Positions 17,585 to 28,200 of a stretch of DNA of 64,000 nucleotides are shown in pieces (position 1 is the stretch's first letter; every line of letters begins with the position of its first letter). Below the pieces are notes generated by a model. The model did no database searches. It saw only the letters and a list, made by a program, of their open reading frames with translations, and was not told the DNA's origin. The position numbers and the translations under genes were made by a program. This DNA is from Paramoeba atlantica (Eukaryota; Discosea), in NCBI GenBank assembly GCA_977017575.1, contig CDRNVI010000029.1, positions 1-64,000 of the forward strand, given 5' to 3'.

Positions 17585-18173
17585 TTTCTGTACCTTGTTG
17601 ATTCATTTTAATTTTCTATTTTTCTACGCTTATGACACGCCTTTCTCGTACGTCTTCTCGTTTAGATTCCGAAAACACGCGGAAAAAGGGCAGCAGAACA
17701 ACAGTGAACAACGGGAAGTCTCACGGGAGAGTTGAAAAACAACGTACTCAACGAGATCAAAGCAAGACGAACGGAATAAAGGTAGCAGAAGAATCAGGAT
17801 CGCACACGGAGACACCAGTGAAGGTGAAGAAGACTCCAAAGATCAAGATAATAGGTTCCAAAACACTAGCCCCGAATTGGGCGGACCATGAGCCTCCGTG
17901 TGAAATCACATCGCGGAATCTAATCAAAATCAAAGCCAAGAACTTCCGCATCGGATCTACGAGTCAATCACACGAGAACATAGCCCATGACGAAAACCAT
18001 ATCCAAGAGGACCCAGCCAAAGAAATGTCCGAAACAGAAAGCGAGACCAGTGATACAATGTGTCTGGACGACGATGGATCGACGCAAGATCGAGTACAGG
18101 AGCTAATGACACAGGTCGGCAACAAATCGCCCGACCAAGTGTACAACATCGTTTCCAAGTGGGGCAAGGGTAC
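17585..18173 (+). mobile_element. D3, 5' fragment of a family D relative
   Basis: It opens with TTTCTGTACCTTGTTG (17585-17600), a T-rich 5' UTR and ATG 17632. The frame (~180 residues) is basic, then acidic (SETSDTMCLDDD), then reaches DQVYNIVSKWGKGT. That matches DHINTIIHEWGKGT of D2, which proves kinship and shows what the D2 N-terminus lacks. It is cut at 18173 by a poly(T) run belonging to reverse-strand tails. Confidence 0.82.
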
Positions 18174-18353
18174 TTTTTTTTTTTGTCTTAACAAAAGAAG
18201 GGGTCTTAACAAAAGAAAGTTTTTTTTTTTTTTTTTTTTTTTTTTTGCAAATAATTGGGGGGAATAGTATTGGGTCTAACTTTTTATGTATGGAGTCCAA
18301 CTTTTCCACAATTTCCACACTTACGGCCCTTCACTATGTTGGTACGACGGGCG

Positions 18354-18388
<35 letters not shown>

Positions 18389-18654
18389 ACTTTCCTACTT
18401 ACTTTACTTCGCCCTTATCAACTTCGCCCGCTTCTCTCCCTTATCTCCACCCCTCAAAGAAACCATCCGCGACTTTCCGACTTCACCCGCTTCTTTCCCT
18501 CACTTCCCCCCCCCCGAGCATCCATCCGCGCCTTCCAAACTTTGCCCTCCTCTTTCCCTCACTTCCCCCCAGAAATCAATCCGCGCGTGCTCCACCCCTT
18601 CTTCCAGCAGTGCGCGCTTCGGACCGGGTCTCTCGACCTCTCTTTTTTTTTTTT
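18174..18654 (-). other. Chain of truncated reverse-strand element tails
   Basis: Read on the minus strand: tail piece 18642-18385 starts with the end of the 3' UTR RNA (GGTC-GAGA-GACC, 18627-18638) and continues with GGGAAGTGAGGGAAAG repeats to poly(A) 18384-18358. A second tail, 18357-18247, ends ATTCCCCCCAATTATTTGC and poly(A) 18246-18220. A last scrap, 18219-18185, holds two copies of CTTTTGTTAAGAC and then poly(A). No coding capacity is seen. Confidence 0.75.
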
Positions 18655-18914
18655 GCAGTTAATAAGGGGGGAGAAGTATGAATCGCGGCATTGCCTCTAT
18701 ATTTTGACCCAGTATACGAACCAAGTACATAGTAGGTCCATTGGGGGGGTATACGAATTTAAAACAAGCAATCAAATTAGCAAATCTTTTTATTTCCACA
18801 GAAGTATATTTTCTTTTTCTTTTTTCTCAGCCCAAAACTAGCAATTCAATCTCCCCTAGGTATATACGACAAACAAGACACAGTAAAAATAAAAACAAGC
18901 AATGCAGGCCCAAT

Positions 18915-19147
18915 CCATTCGCGCGTTCCGGACCGGGTCTTTCGACCACTCCACGGCCTGACTTGTGAACCCGTCCCTTGCTATATGGGAGGGCGCAGGC
19001 GCGGGCCTGTGTCGACAGCGACACGGTCGCGAAACAGGATGCTGGCCGACGGGGAGGAGATTCACTGCCCGTGTACTACCTCACTTGGGGTACCTAGCCC
19101 TCGCGGGCTAGGCGTGAGCATAGACTCTGTCGACCCGACCAGCACCC
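18915..19147 (-). other. Conserved structured RNA in the A2 3' UTR
   Basis: Same helices as A1. The closing stem is 19147-19136 (GGGTGCTGGTCG) against CGGCCAGCATCC; here the G-U and C-G pairs have shifted relative to A1, yet all positions still pair. Ends with GCGAATGG at 18915. Confidence 0.85.
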
Positions 19148-19198
19148 GTCCTGGATACCATGGCGTCTTCGTGCTGAAATAGGACTGTCAGTAGAGGC

Positions 19199-20744
19199 TT
19201 AAGCCTCTACCAAAGGATCCGCTGGGTCCTCTACGCGGATGCGCGAAACCATCATCCTGGCTTGAGAACGCATTAGCGTCACGTTCAGATCTGTTAGGAG
19301 ATCGTTTCGCGCTTGGTCTCGTGAAAGGAGCCCTTTGGATGCATTCGCCCGTTGGGTTCCGATGTCCCGGAGTAACGCTAGCGCACTCTCGCTCCAGGAA
19401 CCAAAGGATTCCACCACCATCGCTGTGAAGAGGTGTCCTGCTTTTTCTGCTTCTTGTCGCTGTCGCGCCTTGGTCTCCGCGAAGTGCTCGGCAAAAGACC
19501 CCGGGGTCACCCAGCTAGCATTGTGGACTGAGTCCAAATACTTTGTTTGCTGTGCGTGAGTGACCGCAAAATCTAGGACCATGCCTTGCGCTAAAGATCC
19601 TTTGGCGATGGAGGCAGTTGGCAGAAATACGTCTGCTGGTCTCGTGAGAGCCCCCCCAGGACCCCGATTTCCCAAACTCTTCTCTCTCTGTGGCGCCAGG
19701 AAGGCTCTGCTGCAGAACGATGTAAATTGTTGGGCCAGAGCGTTGTGCCGTGAGATGATACCATGGCCGTTCTTGCAGAGCAAAGCGTGCTCTCCATTCT
19801 TGAGCAAGGGAAGGGTGCACCCGTCAGCTGGGCAAGGCCGATCTTCGGGGAAGACGTCCATGCCTAGCCACCAGCGTGTTAGGGTACGAAACTCCGTGTG
19901 GGTGAAAGCGTAGCCTCTGGTCTTGGAGGGAGTTGCGAAAGCCCAGTTTCCGGCCCCTTTTCCGGACTGCGAGATCCATCGCGCCCGCGTTCTTGCGTCT
20001 GCCTTTGAATATGCCGTTTGAAATTCCCTATCCGAGATAGCTTGGCTGAGATGTTTTTGCCTCGGGATGATCTTTTCCTGATCCGTCGAGACCGGGAGAA
20101 GGGCGTGATTGAGGGATTGTGCGAGTTTTCTTTTCGCTGGGCGGGAAAGGATGCTCCGATTTGCATGATATTCACCAGGCACACTAGGTTTGGTAATGCG
20201 TCCAGTGTATGGATCAACCAGATCAGTCCCAACTTTGTCATTTATGTCATGTGCTGAGCTGGAAAATCCCTCAGCTTCTGTGGGGTCCCAGTTGTCCAAG
20301 CTAGCGGCGTGCGCGACGGAAGAAACGTAGGCTGCTGACTGGTGGAGAATTGATGAGCGAAGTCCGAACCCGCCGTGGCGTTTTGGTCGTTGTATTTGGT
20401 CGCGAGCGGCGACGCCTAAGGGAGAAATTGCGTGCTCCACGGCCTGGACTAGATGAGAGTCAAGTTTTTGGCATAATTCTCCAAGGGCTTGGGGAGGAGT
20501 GGTACGCAGTGCGTACACCATCTGACAAAACCCCGAACATTGCCGTATTAGTGCGAGAGCTATTTGGGGATCTTCTAACACAGCAGTAGCTTCTAATGTT
20601 TCGCGGGCTGGTTCAATCGCGTGTGTCATGAGAAACTCCGCACAGTGTTCCGCAGAGCCTATTGGGCTTCCAAGAATGTCGAAGTTCCCGTCGTACCGTA
20701 TTTTATCACTGGGGATGTCAGGAAAGAAAACGGAGGTATGAGCT

Positions 20745-20747
<3 letters not shown>
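19199..20747 (-). pseudogene. Family A C-terminal ORF fragment (endonuclease part)
   Basis: About 515 residues, nearly identical to A1 from AHTSVFFPDIP to the stop (PADPLVEA). The CCHC knuckle (CPADGC..HALLC) and endonuclease motifs RPADV and LDFAVTH are present. RT motifs A to D and the zinc fingers are missing, so it cannot reverse transcribe. Differences from A1 are few, such as Asp for Gly in GMDVF and Leu for Ser in KYLDSV. Upstream in-frame Lys codons come from poly(A). Confidence 0.9.
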
Positions 20748-20775
<28 letters not shown>

Positions 20776-20944
20776 GCAATTAATAGGGGGGAAGAGTATG
20801 AGTTCTAACTTTCTATGAATGTACGGTATCAGTTTTTTTTTTTTTTTTTTCAAATTTATCTCTATAAATCAATCTACAACAAATCACTCTATTTGACGAA
20901 ACCAAACTAAAGAAAAGAAAAAGAAAAGAAAAATGCATCACCCT

Positions 20945-23900
20945 CTAATTCAGGAGCAGAGGTGGATCCGGGTCATCTTCTGCCATCCGCGCCACCATCA
21001 TACGAGCCTGAGCTCGCATTAAAGTGACATTCAAGTCACGGATGAGATTTGCCGTCGCCGTTCCCCTGTCCATCGTCCCTTGGGACGTAGCAGAGCGCCA
21101 CGCTCCAACCTTCTTAAGCACAGCGAGGGCGCTGTCGGACCACGAGCCATAGGAGCCTACGACCATGGCCGCGAAGTCGTGCCCAGCAGTCTCGGCGTCC
21201 CGTCGCTGCACCTGCTTATGGCTTGTGGCATAGCTCTCGGCGAATGATCCCGCCGTCACCCCGTTAGCGTTACGGACGAGGTCCGCGTATTTGGGTTGCT
21301 GAACGTGGGTAACGGCGAAATCAAGCACCAGAGACTTGCCTAAGCCAATGCTGGGCAAAACGACATCACCAGGCCTCGTGGGCGCTCCAGCGGGACCGCG
21401 ATTGCCAAGACTTACCTCCCGTTGGGGGGCGAGGTGCGCCTTACTGCAGAAATCGACAAATTGACACGCCAACGCGTTGTGGCGCGTCATGATGCCATGT
21501 CCACACTTACAGGACACGGCATGGTCGCCTTTTGGTCCCAACGGTTGCTGACACCTCCCCATAGGACAGGGCCGCGTTCCGGGGTAAATGTCTGCTCCCA
21601 ACCACCAGCGGGACAAGGCGCGAAACTCAGTAGGAGTGTAAGAGTATCCTCTCTCCTTGGAGGGAATAACGAATGCCCAACTCGCGGCCCCTCTCCCAGT
21701 TTGCGAAATCAAACGTGCGCGTGTGTTGAAGTCTGCTGCCTCATATGCTGAAGAAAATTCCCGGTCGCCTATCTCGCGACAAAGGTGTTTCTGTCGCGGG
21801 ATAATCAGCTTTTCATTCATCCCGGCATCTAGGCTGTGATCATGGTGTGCATTGAGAGGGTTGGTTGATGCGTTATAATCTTTGTGGATTAGTGCCTCCT
21901 GTATTTTGCCGGTTGTCGAATCCACCAAAGTCTTTCCCGCCTGGCGGTTAACACGCTCCACTGCCTCGGAAAACCATTTCGCCTCGGACGGTGCCCAGTC
22001 ATCTTGAGAACCCGCAAAGGCTGCTGAAGAGACATAAGCTGCAGATGAATGTATAACGGAGGATCTTAGGCCAAAACCACCGTGTCTCTTGTCGCGTTGG
22101 ATTTGTGCTCGTGCCGGGGCGTCTAGAGGACAGAGTATAAGCTCCGTAGCGCGGAGCACGGCGTTATCAAGCCTCTGACAGAGGTCTACCATGTATTTTG
22201 GTGGCGTTGTGCGGAGGGAGTAGACTAATTGGCAAAAGCCAGCGCAGTGGCGAATTAGCGTGAGGGCTACCTGTGGGTCTTCTAGTATGCCTATCGCCTT
22301 TAGAGTTGCTTCCGCAGGTTCGATCGCAAACTCACGTAGGTATTCAATACAGAACTCTTCTGACCCTACTGGGCTACCCAAAATGCTAAAGTTTCCTTCG
22401 TGATTTTTCATTCTGGCTGGGATGGTAGTGAATGAGTCCGTGCAACGCGAGGATACCGGATGAGATATTATCTCGCATTTACTCGCATTAAGATGGAGCC
22501 CCCACTGAGGTCCCGCACATGCTATAGCATCCAACGCCCTCCGTACGCTGTCGGATTTTCCGGCTAAAACACCGTCATCGAGATACCAAAGGTGCAAGAG
22601 GAGTCCGCTGGGCACTTCATTCTCGATCAGTTCAGTAATCTCTCGCAGAACCATGGAGAAAAGGAGGGGCCCTAAAGGGTCCCCCTGTTGAACTCCTTCG
22701 GTGGAGGCAACTGTTTGAGAACCATATGTGAGTGCGCTATCGGTGGAGTAGCACCAATTTATCCAAGGAGTCAACTCGGGGAAGTGCTTTTCTGATAGAG
22801 ATATGAACGCCGCCCTGGAAACCGTATTGAATGCGTTACGAAGGTCCACCTTGCATAAGACAAACTCTGGGTCATTCTTTGTGGACTCCACCACTTGGCG
22901 GCAGAGGTGGATAACCCTTTCGGAGCCAGATGCCGTTGCCACACCATATTGACGTCCTTGGAAAAGTGTGCTAGCTTTGGACTTTACAACAGAGCAGGCA
23001 GCCTTGCTGACCATGCGGCGCAACGTTTCCCCTGCTGCGATAGGTCTTACATCATTTTGCCCTTTCTGCAATGCACACAATCGAGCCCCTGCGTAATATT
23101 GTTGTGCTTCAACTGGAGCCTTACCGGCGAGTAGGTGATTGGCAAGCTTTGTGAGACTCTCGAGGGGATGAACATCCGTGTCAGTTCCAGCGAATAATGC
23201 CGCTTGTATGTGTTCCGCTCGTAGCGCCATGGTTCCACCTGAGGAGCCCCTGTTAAAGCTTTGGATCGCCTTTCGTACATCATCCTCATTGACAGTCAAG
23301 GAAATGATTTCGTTGGAGGACGGTGCGCTTTGGCGTAGTGGACCGAACAGCCGGCTCGGGTGCTTGGTGACTAGTTTGTTATATGTCTCCTCATTGTCGG
23401 GTGCCATTGGCGCCGAAGTGAGTGCAGCTATTCCTCGAGAAACTTCTCCTTGACGGACCAGTAGTTCGGAGCGAATCGCTTTCTTTTCCTCATCCAGTAG
23501 TGTACCTGCTCCGGATCCTTGCTTCCTCTTCTTCTGGTGTTCAAGTACAGCTTCTTTCCACAGGGCTGAATATTCGTGTGCTTCCCAGCGATCCAGACAT
23601 TTCCGCACGTGGGAGGCGTACGAGCTATTTCCCTTTCGTCCTCTTCTATGCGGGGCTGGAAGGACACATTTCGGAAGCATCGCTAGTCGTGTCCATGCAG
23701 CGACGGTGTTCTCCCTCTCGGCTGTTGCGACGGTGGCTGTTAGGACCGTAGCCCACTGGCGTCGGCATCGGAAAGGAACGTCTTTGGACGTGGTCATAGG
23801 TGTTGTACAGACCGCTCTTAGGCTAGGGAAACATGGTGGGTCTATAGTGGGCGGTAAGCTAGATTCCTCTGGCGTCTCTGAAGGGTACGCGGGGTCAGGA

Positions 23901-25027
23901 AGATCTGTTGTTGGTGATGGCTGTGTGGGAGGTGGGTCCGCCCCGTAGCATTGAATTGAATGGGCTTCCTTCTTGGTCAACACAAAATGTTTGTTGCACA
24001 CCGTGCAAAGAAATCTGCCTTCACGTGCCCACCACTCTAGCGGTATGCCTTCGGCGTGTCGGGAGGCCACATGATTATAAAAAGCTTGCCATTTGCCGCC
24101 GTGGGATTGTGCGGACCACGCACATCCGTCTGCCGGACAGTACCGACGTTCCGGGAGGGGCGGGTCCCCCGCAGAATGAAGAGGTGGCACGACAGCTTCC
24201 GTTGCAGGACCAGCTAGAGTCACAGCGCGGTGAGGGTCGCATAGTACGGTCTCCTGAGTTGAGTCAGTCTCGTCGGTTGGGGATACAGGAATCAATAACT
24301 CAAAGCTAGGAGGATTGCTCAAGGTAACAGAGAACGTGGTGGGGGGGGCAGGTTGCGGTGAGACACAATTTCGTTTACGTGTGCAGAGGTTTAGCGTCAC
24401 AGGGGGGTCATGACCTGGTGCGGCAACGTCCTTGGAACGAAGTGAAAGCAGACCACGCGTTTTCAATATAATGCTCCCGACCAGGCATGCGACTGTCCAA
24501 GTCACCGTGCATCCTAGGGCGAGGACGTTCCCTACAATAACGCTAGTGTACTTAAGTATGAAGAAGACGATCGTCACCAGTACGTATGCAAACTGTATGT
24601 ATGTGATGGGAACTGTCAATAGGCGCCTCCACTGCGCCGTGCGGGCTGGGGCGTGTGCACGCTTACAGCACTGGTGTCTGCACGTCGACTTTACCTTGCA
24701 GCTGTGGTGGCACGGTTTCGTGGACAGATTTTCCTGCGTCGCGTGTGGCCGCGTGAATTCCGTACCAGTGTTGAGATCGCGCTTGCAACAACTGTGTTTG
24801 CATGTCAGTTTGTTTTTACATATGTGTTTGCAAGGATTAGTGGAATCTTCGCGAGGGAGATCAGAAATTTTTACCGGTGAATCCGTCGGAGAAGTTTTTG
24901 CGTCGTGGGGATTTGGAAGCAAGGAATCCTTCAGGGGGCGGTTCTTATGTCCGCGGCACAAAGGTAAGGGTGGTGTTTCAATGTGTTGGCCCGAGCGTAT
25001 GGCTACGGAGCGAGTCAACGCGACCAT
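20945..25027 (-). CDS. Family C ORF: Cys/His repeats, two hydrophobic segments, RT and endonuclease
   Basis: 1360 residues, intact. After MVALTRS, two similar Cys/His-rich repeats stand at 66-83 (CKHICKNKLTCKHSCCKR) and 106-123 (CHHSCKVKSTCRHQCCKR). Two hydrophobic stretches follow at ~139-158 (ITYIQFAYVLVTIVFFIL) and ~163-188, long enough to be membrane spans. The zinc fingers are at 297-360 (CPADGC..NHVASRH; CTVCNKHF..HSIQC). RT: motif A KVDLRNAFN (Asp728), GVQQGDPLGPL, YLDD (Asp817, Asp818), ILGSPVGS. Then a CCHC knuckle (CPMGRC..HAVSC) and endonuclease RPGDV..LDFAVTH. The WDQF/STY/LYTT segment of the other families is absent. Hydrophobic helices are unusual in a LINE protein; membrane placement is inference. 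Confidence 0.95.
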   Translation of the reverse strand: MVALTRSVAIRSGQHIETPPLPLCRGHKNRPLKDSLLPNPHDAKTSPTDSPVKISDLPREDSTNPCKHICKNKLTCKHSCCKRDLNTGTEFTRPHATQENLSTKPCHHSCKVKSTCRHQCCKRAHAPARTAQWRRLLTVPITYIQFAYVLVTIVFFILKYTSVIVGNVLALGCTVTWTVACLVGSIILKTRGLLSLRSKDVAAPGHDPPVTLNLCTRKRNCVSPQPAPPTTFSVTLSNPPSFELLIPVSPTDETDSTQETVLCDPHRAVTLAGPATEAVVPPLHSAGDPPLPERRYCPADGCAWSAQSHGGKWQAFYNHVASRHAEGIPLEWWAREGRFLCTVCNKHFVLTKKEAHSIQCYGADPPPTQPSPTTDLPDPAYPSETPEESSLPPTIDPPCFPSLRAVCTTPMTTSKDVPFRCRRQWATVLTATVATAERENTVAAWTRLAMLPKCVLPAPHRRGRKGNSSYASHVRKCLDRWEAHEYSALWKEAVLEHQKKRKQGSGAGTLLDEEKKAIRSELLVRQGEVSRGIAALTSAPMAPDNEETYNKLVTKHPSRLFGPLRQSAPSSNEIISLTVNEDDVRKAIQSFNRGSSGGTMALRAEHIQAALFAGTDTDVHPLESLTKLANHLLAGKAPVEAQQYYAGARLCALQKGQNDVRPIAAGETLRRMVSKAACSVVKSKASTLFQGRQYGVATASGSERVIHLCRQVVESTKNDPEFVLCKVDLRNAFNTVSRAAFISLSEKHFPELTPWINWCYSTDSALTYGSQTVASTEGVQQGDPLGPLLFSMVLREITELIENEVPSGLLLHLWYLDDGVLAGKSDSVRRALDAIACAGPQWGLHLNASKCEIISHPVSSRCTDSFTTIPARMKNHEGNFSILGSPVGSEEFCIEYLREFAIEPAEATLKAIGILEDPQVALTLIRHCAGFCQLVYSLRTTPPKYMVDLCQRLDNAVLRATELILCPLDAPARAQIQRDKRHGGFGLRSSVIHSSAAYVSSAAFAGSQDDWAPSEAKWFSEAVERVNRQAGKTLVDSTTGKIQEALIHKDYNASTNPLNAHHDHSLDAGMNEKLIIPRQKHLCREIGDREFSSAYEAADFNTRARLISQTGRGAASWAFVIPSKERGYSYTPTEFRALSRWWLGADIYPGTRPCPMGRCQQPLGPKGDHAVSCKCGHGIMTRHNALACQFVDFCSKAHLAPQREVSLGNRGPAGAPTRPGDVVLPSIGLGKSLVLDFAVTHVQQPKYADLVRNANGVTAGSFAESYATSHKQVQRRDAETAGHDFAAMVVGSYGSWSDSALAVLKKVGAWRSATSQGTMDRGTATANLIRDLNVTLMRAQARMMVARMAEDDPDPPLLLN

Positions 25028-25050
25028 TTGGAGAGGATTAGTAAATAAAT

Positions 25051-25084
25051 CAACAAGGTACAGAAACTGTATCTTTATCGTTAA

Positions 25085-25088
<4 letters not shown>
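25051..25088 (-). other. Fossil SL exon (C1), complete 38 nt
   Basis: A clean single copy starting AACTTTAACGAT and ending CCTTGTTG, directly preceded by poly(A) and followed by ATTTATTTAC. It is among the best copies for defining the exon length. Confidence 0.85.
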
Positions 25089-25123
<35 letters not shown>

Positions 25124-25268
25124 AGTTCTAACTTTCTATGAATGTACGGTATCAGTTTTTTTTTTTTTTTTTTTCAAATTTATCTCTATAAATCAATCTA
25201 CAACAAATCACTCTATTTGACGAAACCAAACTAAAGAAAAGAAAAAGAAAAGAAAAATGCATCACCCT

Positions 25269-28200
25269 CTAATTCAGGAGCAGAGGTGGATCCGGGTCAT
25301 CTTCTGCCATCCGCGCCACCATCATACGAGCCTGAGCTCGCATTAAAGTGACATTCAAGTCACGGATGAGATTTGCCGTCGCCGTTCCCCTGTCCATCGT
25401 CCCTTGGGACGTAGCAGAGCGCCACGCTCCAACCTTCTTAAGCACAGCGAGGGCGCTGTCGGACCACGAGCCATAGGAGCCTACGACCATGGCCGCGAAG
25501 TCGTGCCCAGCAGTCTCGGCGTCCCGTCGCTGCACCTGCTTATGGCTTGTGGCATAGCTCTCGGCGAATGATCCCGCCGTCACCCCGTTAGCGTTACGGA
25601 CGAGGTCCGCGTATTTGGGTTGCTGAACGTGGGTAACGGCGAAATCAAGCACCAGAGACTTGCCTAAGCCAATGCTGGGCAAAACGACATCACCAGGCCT
25701 CGTGGGCGCTCCAGCGGGACCGCGATTGCCAAGACTTACCTCCCGTTGGGGGGCGAGGTGCGCCTTACTGCAGAAATCGACAAATTGACACGCCAGCGCG
25801 TTGTGGCGCGTCATGATGCCATGTCCACACTTACAGGACACGGCATGGTCGCCTTTTGGTCCCAACGGTTGCTGACACCTCCCCATAGGACAGGGCCGCG
25901 TTCCGGGGTAAATGTCTGCTCCCAACCACCAGCGGGACAAGGCGCGAAACTCAGTAGGAGTGTAAGAGTATCCTCTCTCCTTGGAGGGAATAACGAATGC
26001 CCAACTCGCGGCCCCTCTCCCAGTTTGCGAAATCAAACGTGCGCGTGTGTTGAAGTCTGCTGCCTCATATGCTGAAGAAAATTCCCGGTCGCCTATCTCG
26101 CGACAAAGGTGTTTCTGTCGCGGGATAATCAGCTTTTCATTCATCCCGGCATCTAGGCTGTGATCATGGTGTGCATTGAGAGGGTTGGTTGATGCGTTAT
26201 AATCTTTGTGGATTAGTGCCTCCTGTATTTTGCCGGTTGTCGAATCCACCAAAGTCTTTCCCGCCTGGCGGTTAACACGCTCCACTGCCTCGGAAAACCA
26301 TTTCGCCTCGGACGGTGCCCAGTCATCTTGAGAACCCGCAAAGGCTGCTGAAGAGACATAAGCTGCAGATGAATGTATAACGGAGGATCTTAGGCCAAAA
26401 CCACCGTGTCTCTTGTCGCGTTGGATTTGTGCTCGTGCCGGGGCGTCTAGAGGACAGAGTATAAGCTCCGTAGCGCGGAGCACGGCGTTATCAAGCCTCT
26501 GACAGAGGTCTACCATGTATTTTGGTGGCGTTGTGCGGAGGGAGTAGACTAATTGGCAAAAGCCAGCGCAGTGGCGAATTAGCGTGAGGGCTACCTGTGG
26601 GTCTTCTAGTATGCCTATCGCCTTTAGAGTTGCTTCCGCAGGTTCGATCGCAAACTCACGTAGGTATTCAATACAGAACTCTTCTGACCCTACTGGGCTA
26701 CCCAAAATGCTAAAGTTTCCTTCGTGATTTTTCATTCTGGCTGGGATGGTAGTGAATGAGTCCGTGCAACGCGAGGATACCGGATGAGATATTATCTCGC
26801 ATTTACTCGCATTAAGATGGAGCCCCCACTGAGGTCCCGCACATGCTATAGCATCCAACGCCCTCCGTACGCTGTCGGATTTTCCGGCTAAAACACCGTC
26901 ATCGAGATACCAAAGGTGCAAGAGGAGTCCGCTGGGCACTTCATTCTCGATCAGTTCAGTAATCTCTCGCAGAACCATGGAGAAAAGGAGGGGCCCTAAA
27001 GGGTCCCCCTGTTGAACTCCTTCGGTGGAGGCAACTGTTTGAGAACCATATGTGAGTGCGCTATCGGTGGAGTAGCACCAATTTATCCAAGGAGTCAACT
27101 CGGGGAAGTGCTTTTCTGATAGAGATATGAACGCCGCCCTGGAAACCGTATTGAATGCGTTACGAAGGTCCACCTTGCATAAGACAAACTCTGGGTCATT
27201 CTTTGTGGACTCCACCACTTGGCGGCAGAGGTGGATAACCCTTTCGGAGCCAGATGCCGTTGCCACACCATATTGACGTCCTTGGAAAAGTGTGCTAGCT
27301 TTGGACTTTACAACAGAGCAGGCAGCCTTGCTGACCATGCGGCGCAACGTTTCCCCTGCTGCGATAGGTCTTACATCATTTTGCCCTTTCTGCAATGCAC
27401 ACAATCGAGCCCCTGCGTAATATTGTTGTGCTTCAACTGGAGCCTTACCGGCGAGTAGGTGATTGGCAAGCTTTGTGAGACTCTCGAGGGGATGAACATC
27501 CGTGTCAGTTCCAGCGAATAATGCCGCTTGTATGTGTTCCGCTCGTAGCGCCATGGTTCCACCTGAGGAGCCCCTGTTAAAGCTTTGGATCGCCTTTCGT
27601 ACATCATCCTCATTGACAGTCAAGGAAATGATTTCGTTGGAGGACGGTGCGCTTTGGCGTAGTGGACCGAACAGCCGGCTCGGGTGCTTGGTGACTAGTT
27701 TGTTATATGTCTCCTCATTGTCGGGTGCCATTGGCGCCGAAGTGAGTGCAGCTATTCCTCGAGAAACTTCTCCTTGACGGACCAGTAGTTCGGAGCGAAT
27801 CGCTTTCTTTTCCTCATCCAGTAGTGTACCTGCTCCGGATCCTTGCTTCCTCTTCTTCTGGTGTTCAAGTACAGCTTCTTTCCACAGGGCTGAATATTCG
27901 TGTGCTTCCCAGCGATCCAGACATTTCCGCACGTGGGAGGCGTACGAGCTATTTCCCTTTCGTCCTCTTCTATGCGGGGCTGGAAGGACACATTTCGGAA
28001 GCATCGCTAGTCGTGTCCATGCAGCGACGGTGTTCTCCCTCTCGGCTGTTGCGACGGTGGCTGTTAGGACCGTAGCCCACTGGCGTCGGCATCGGAAAGG
28101 AACGTCTTTGGACGTGGTCATAGGTGTTGTACAGACCGCTCTTAGGCTAGGGAAACATGGTGGGTCTATAGTGGGCGGTAAGCTAGATTCCTCTGGCGTC

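Larger units (their letters stand above)
18655..20747 (-). mobile_element. A2, 5'-truncated family A element
   Basis: Only the part after RT motif D is left. It starts at 20747, where the poly(A) of C1 abuts, and ends with CTCCCCCTTATTAACTGC and poly(A) 18654-18643. Its tail is a longer variant than in A1, with a GTATATACCTAGG segment, and closely matches the tail of A4. Confidence 0.9.
20776..25088 (-). mobile_element. C1, full-length family C non-LTR retrotransposon
   Basis: Minus-strand order: SL exon (25088-25051), short 5' UTR, ORF, short 3' UTR with a T/C-rich segment, an internal A18 run (20850-20833), then a segment like the B tail (CTGATACCGTACATTC...) ending CTTCCCCCCTATTAATTGC and poly(A) 20775-20748. 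The internal A run suggests the B-like end piece was added to a once polyadenylated 3' end. No structured A/B-type RNA is present. Confidence 0.94.

Noticed and set aside
18245-18841. Forward ORFs of 131-198 residues rich in Phe, Ser and Pro.
   Set aside because: They are antisense to element tails and driven by poly(T) and T/C-rich DNA; no family or start signal supports them.
24432-25124. Forward ORF of 230 residues with many Cys, and its repeats at 28756 and 39804.
   Set aside because: It is the complement of the family C N-terminus; its Cys content mirrors the Cys/His repeats of the real gene.
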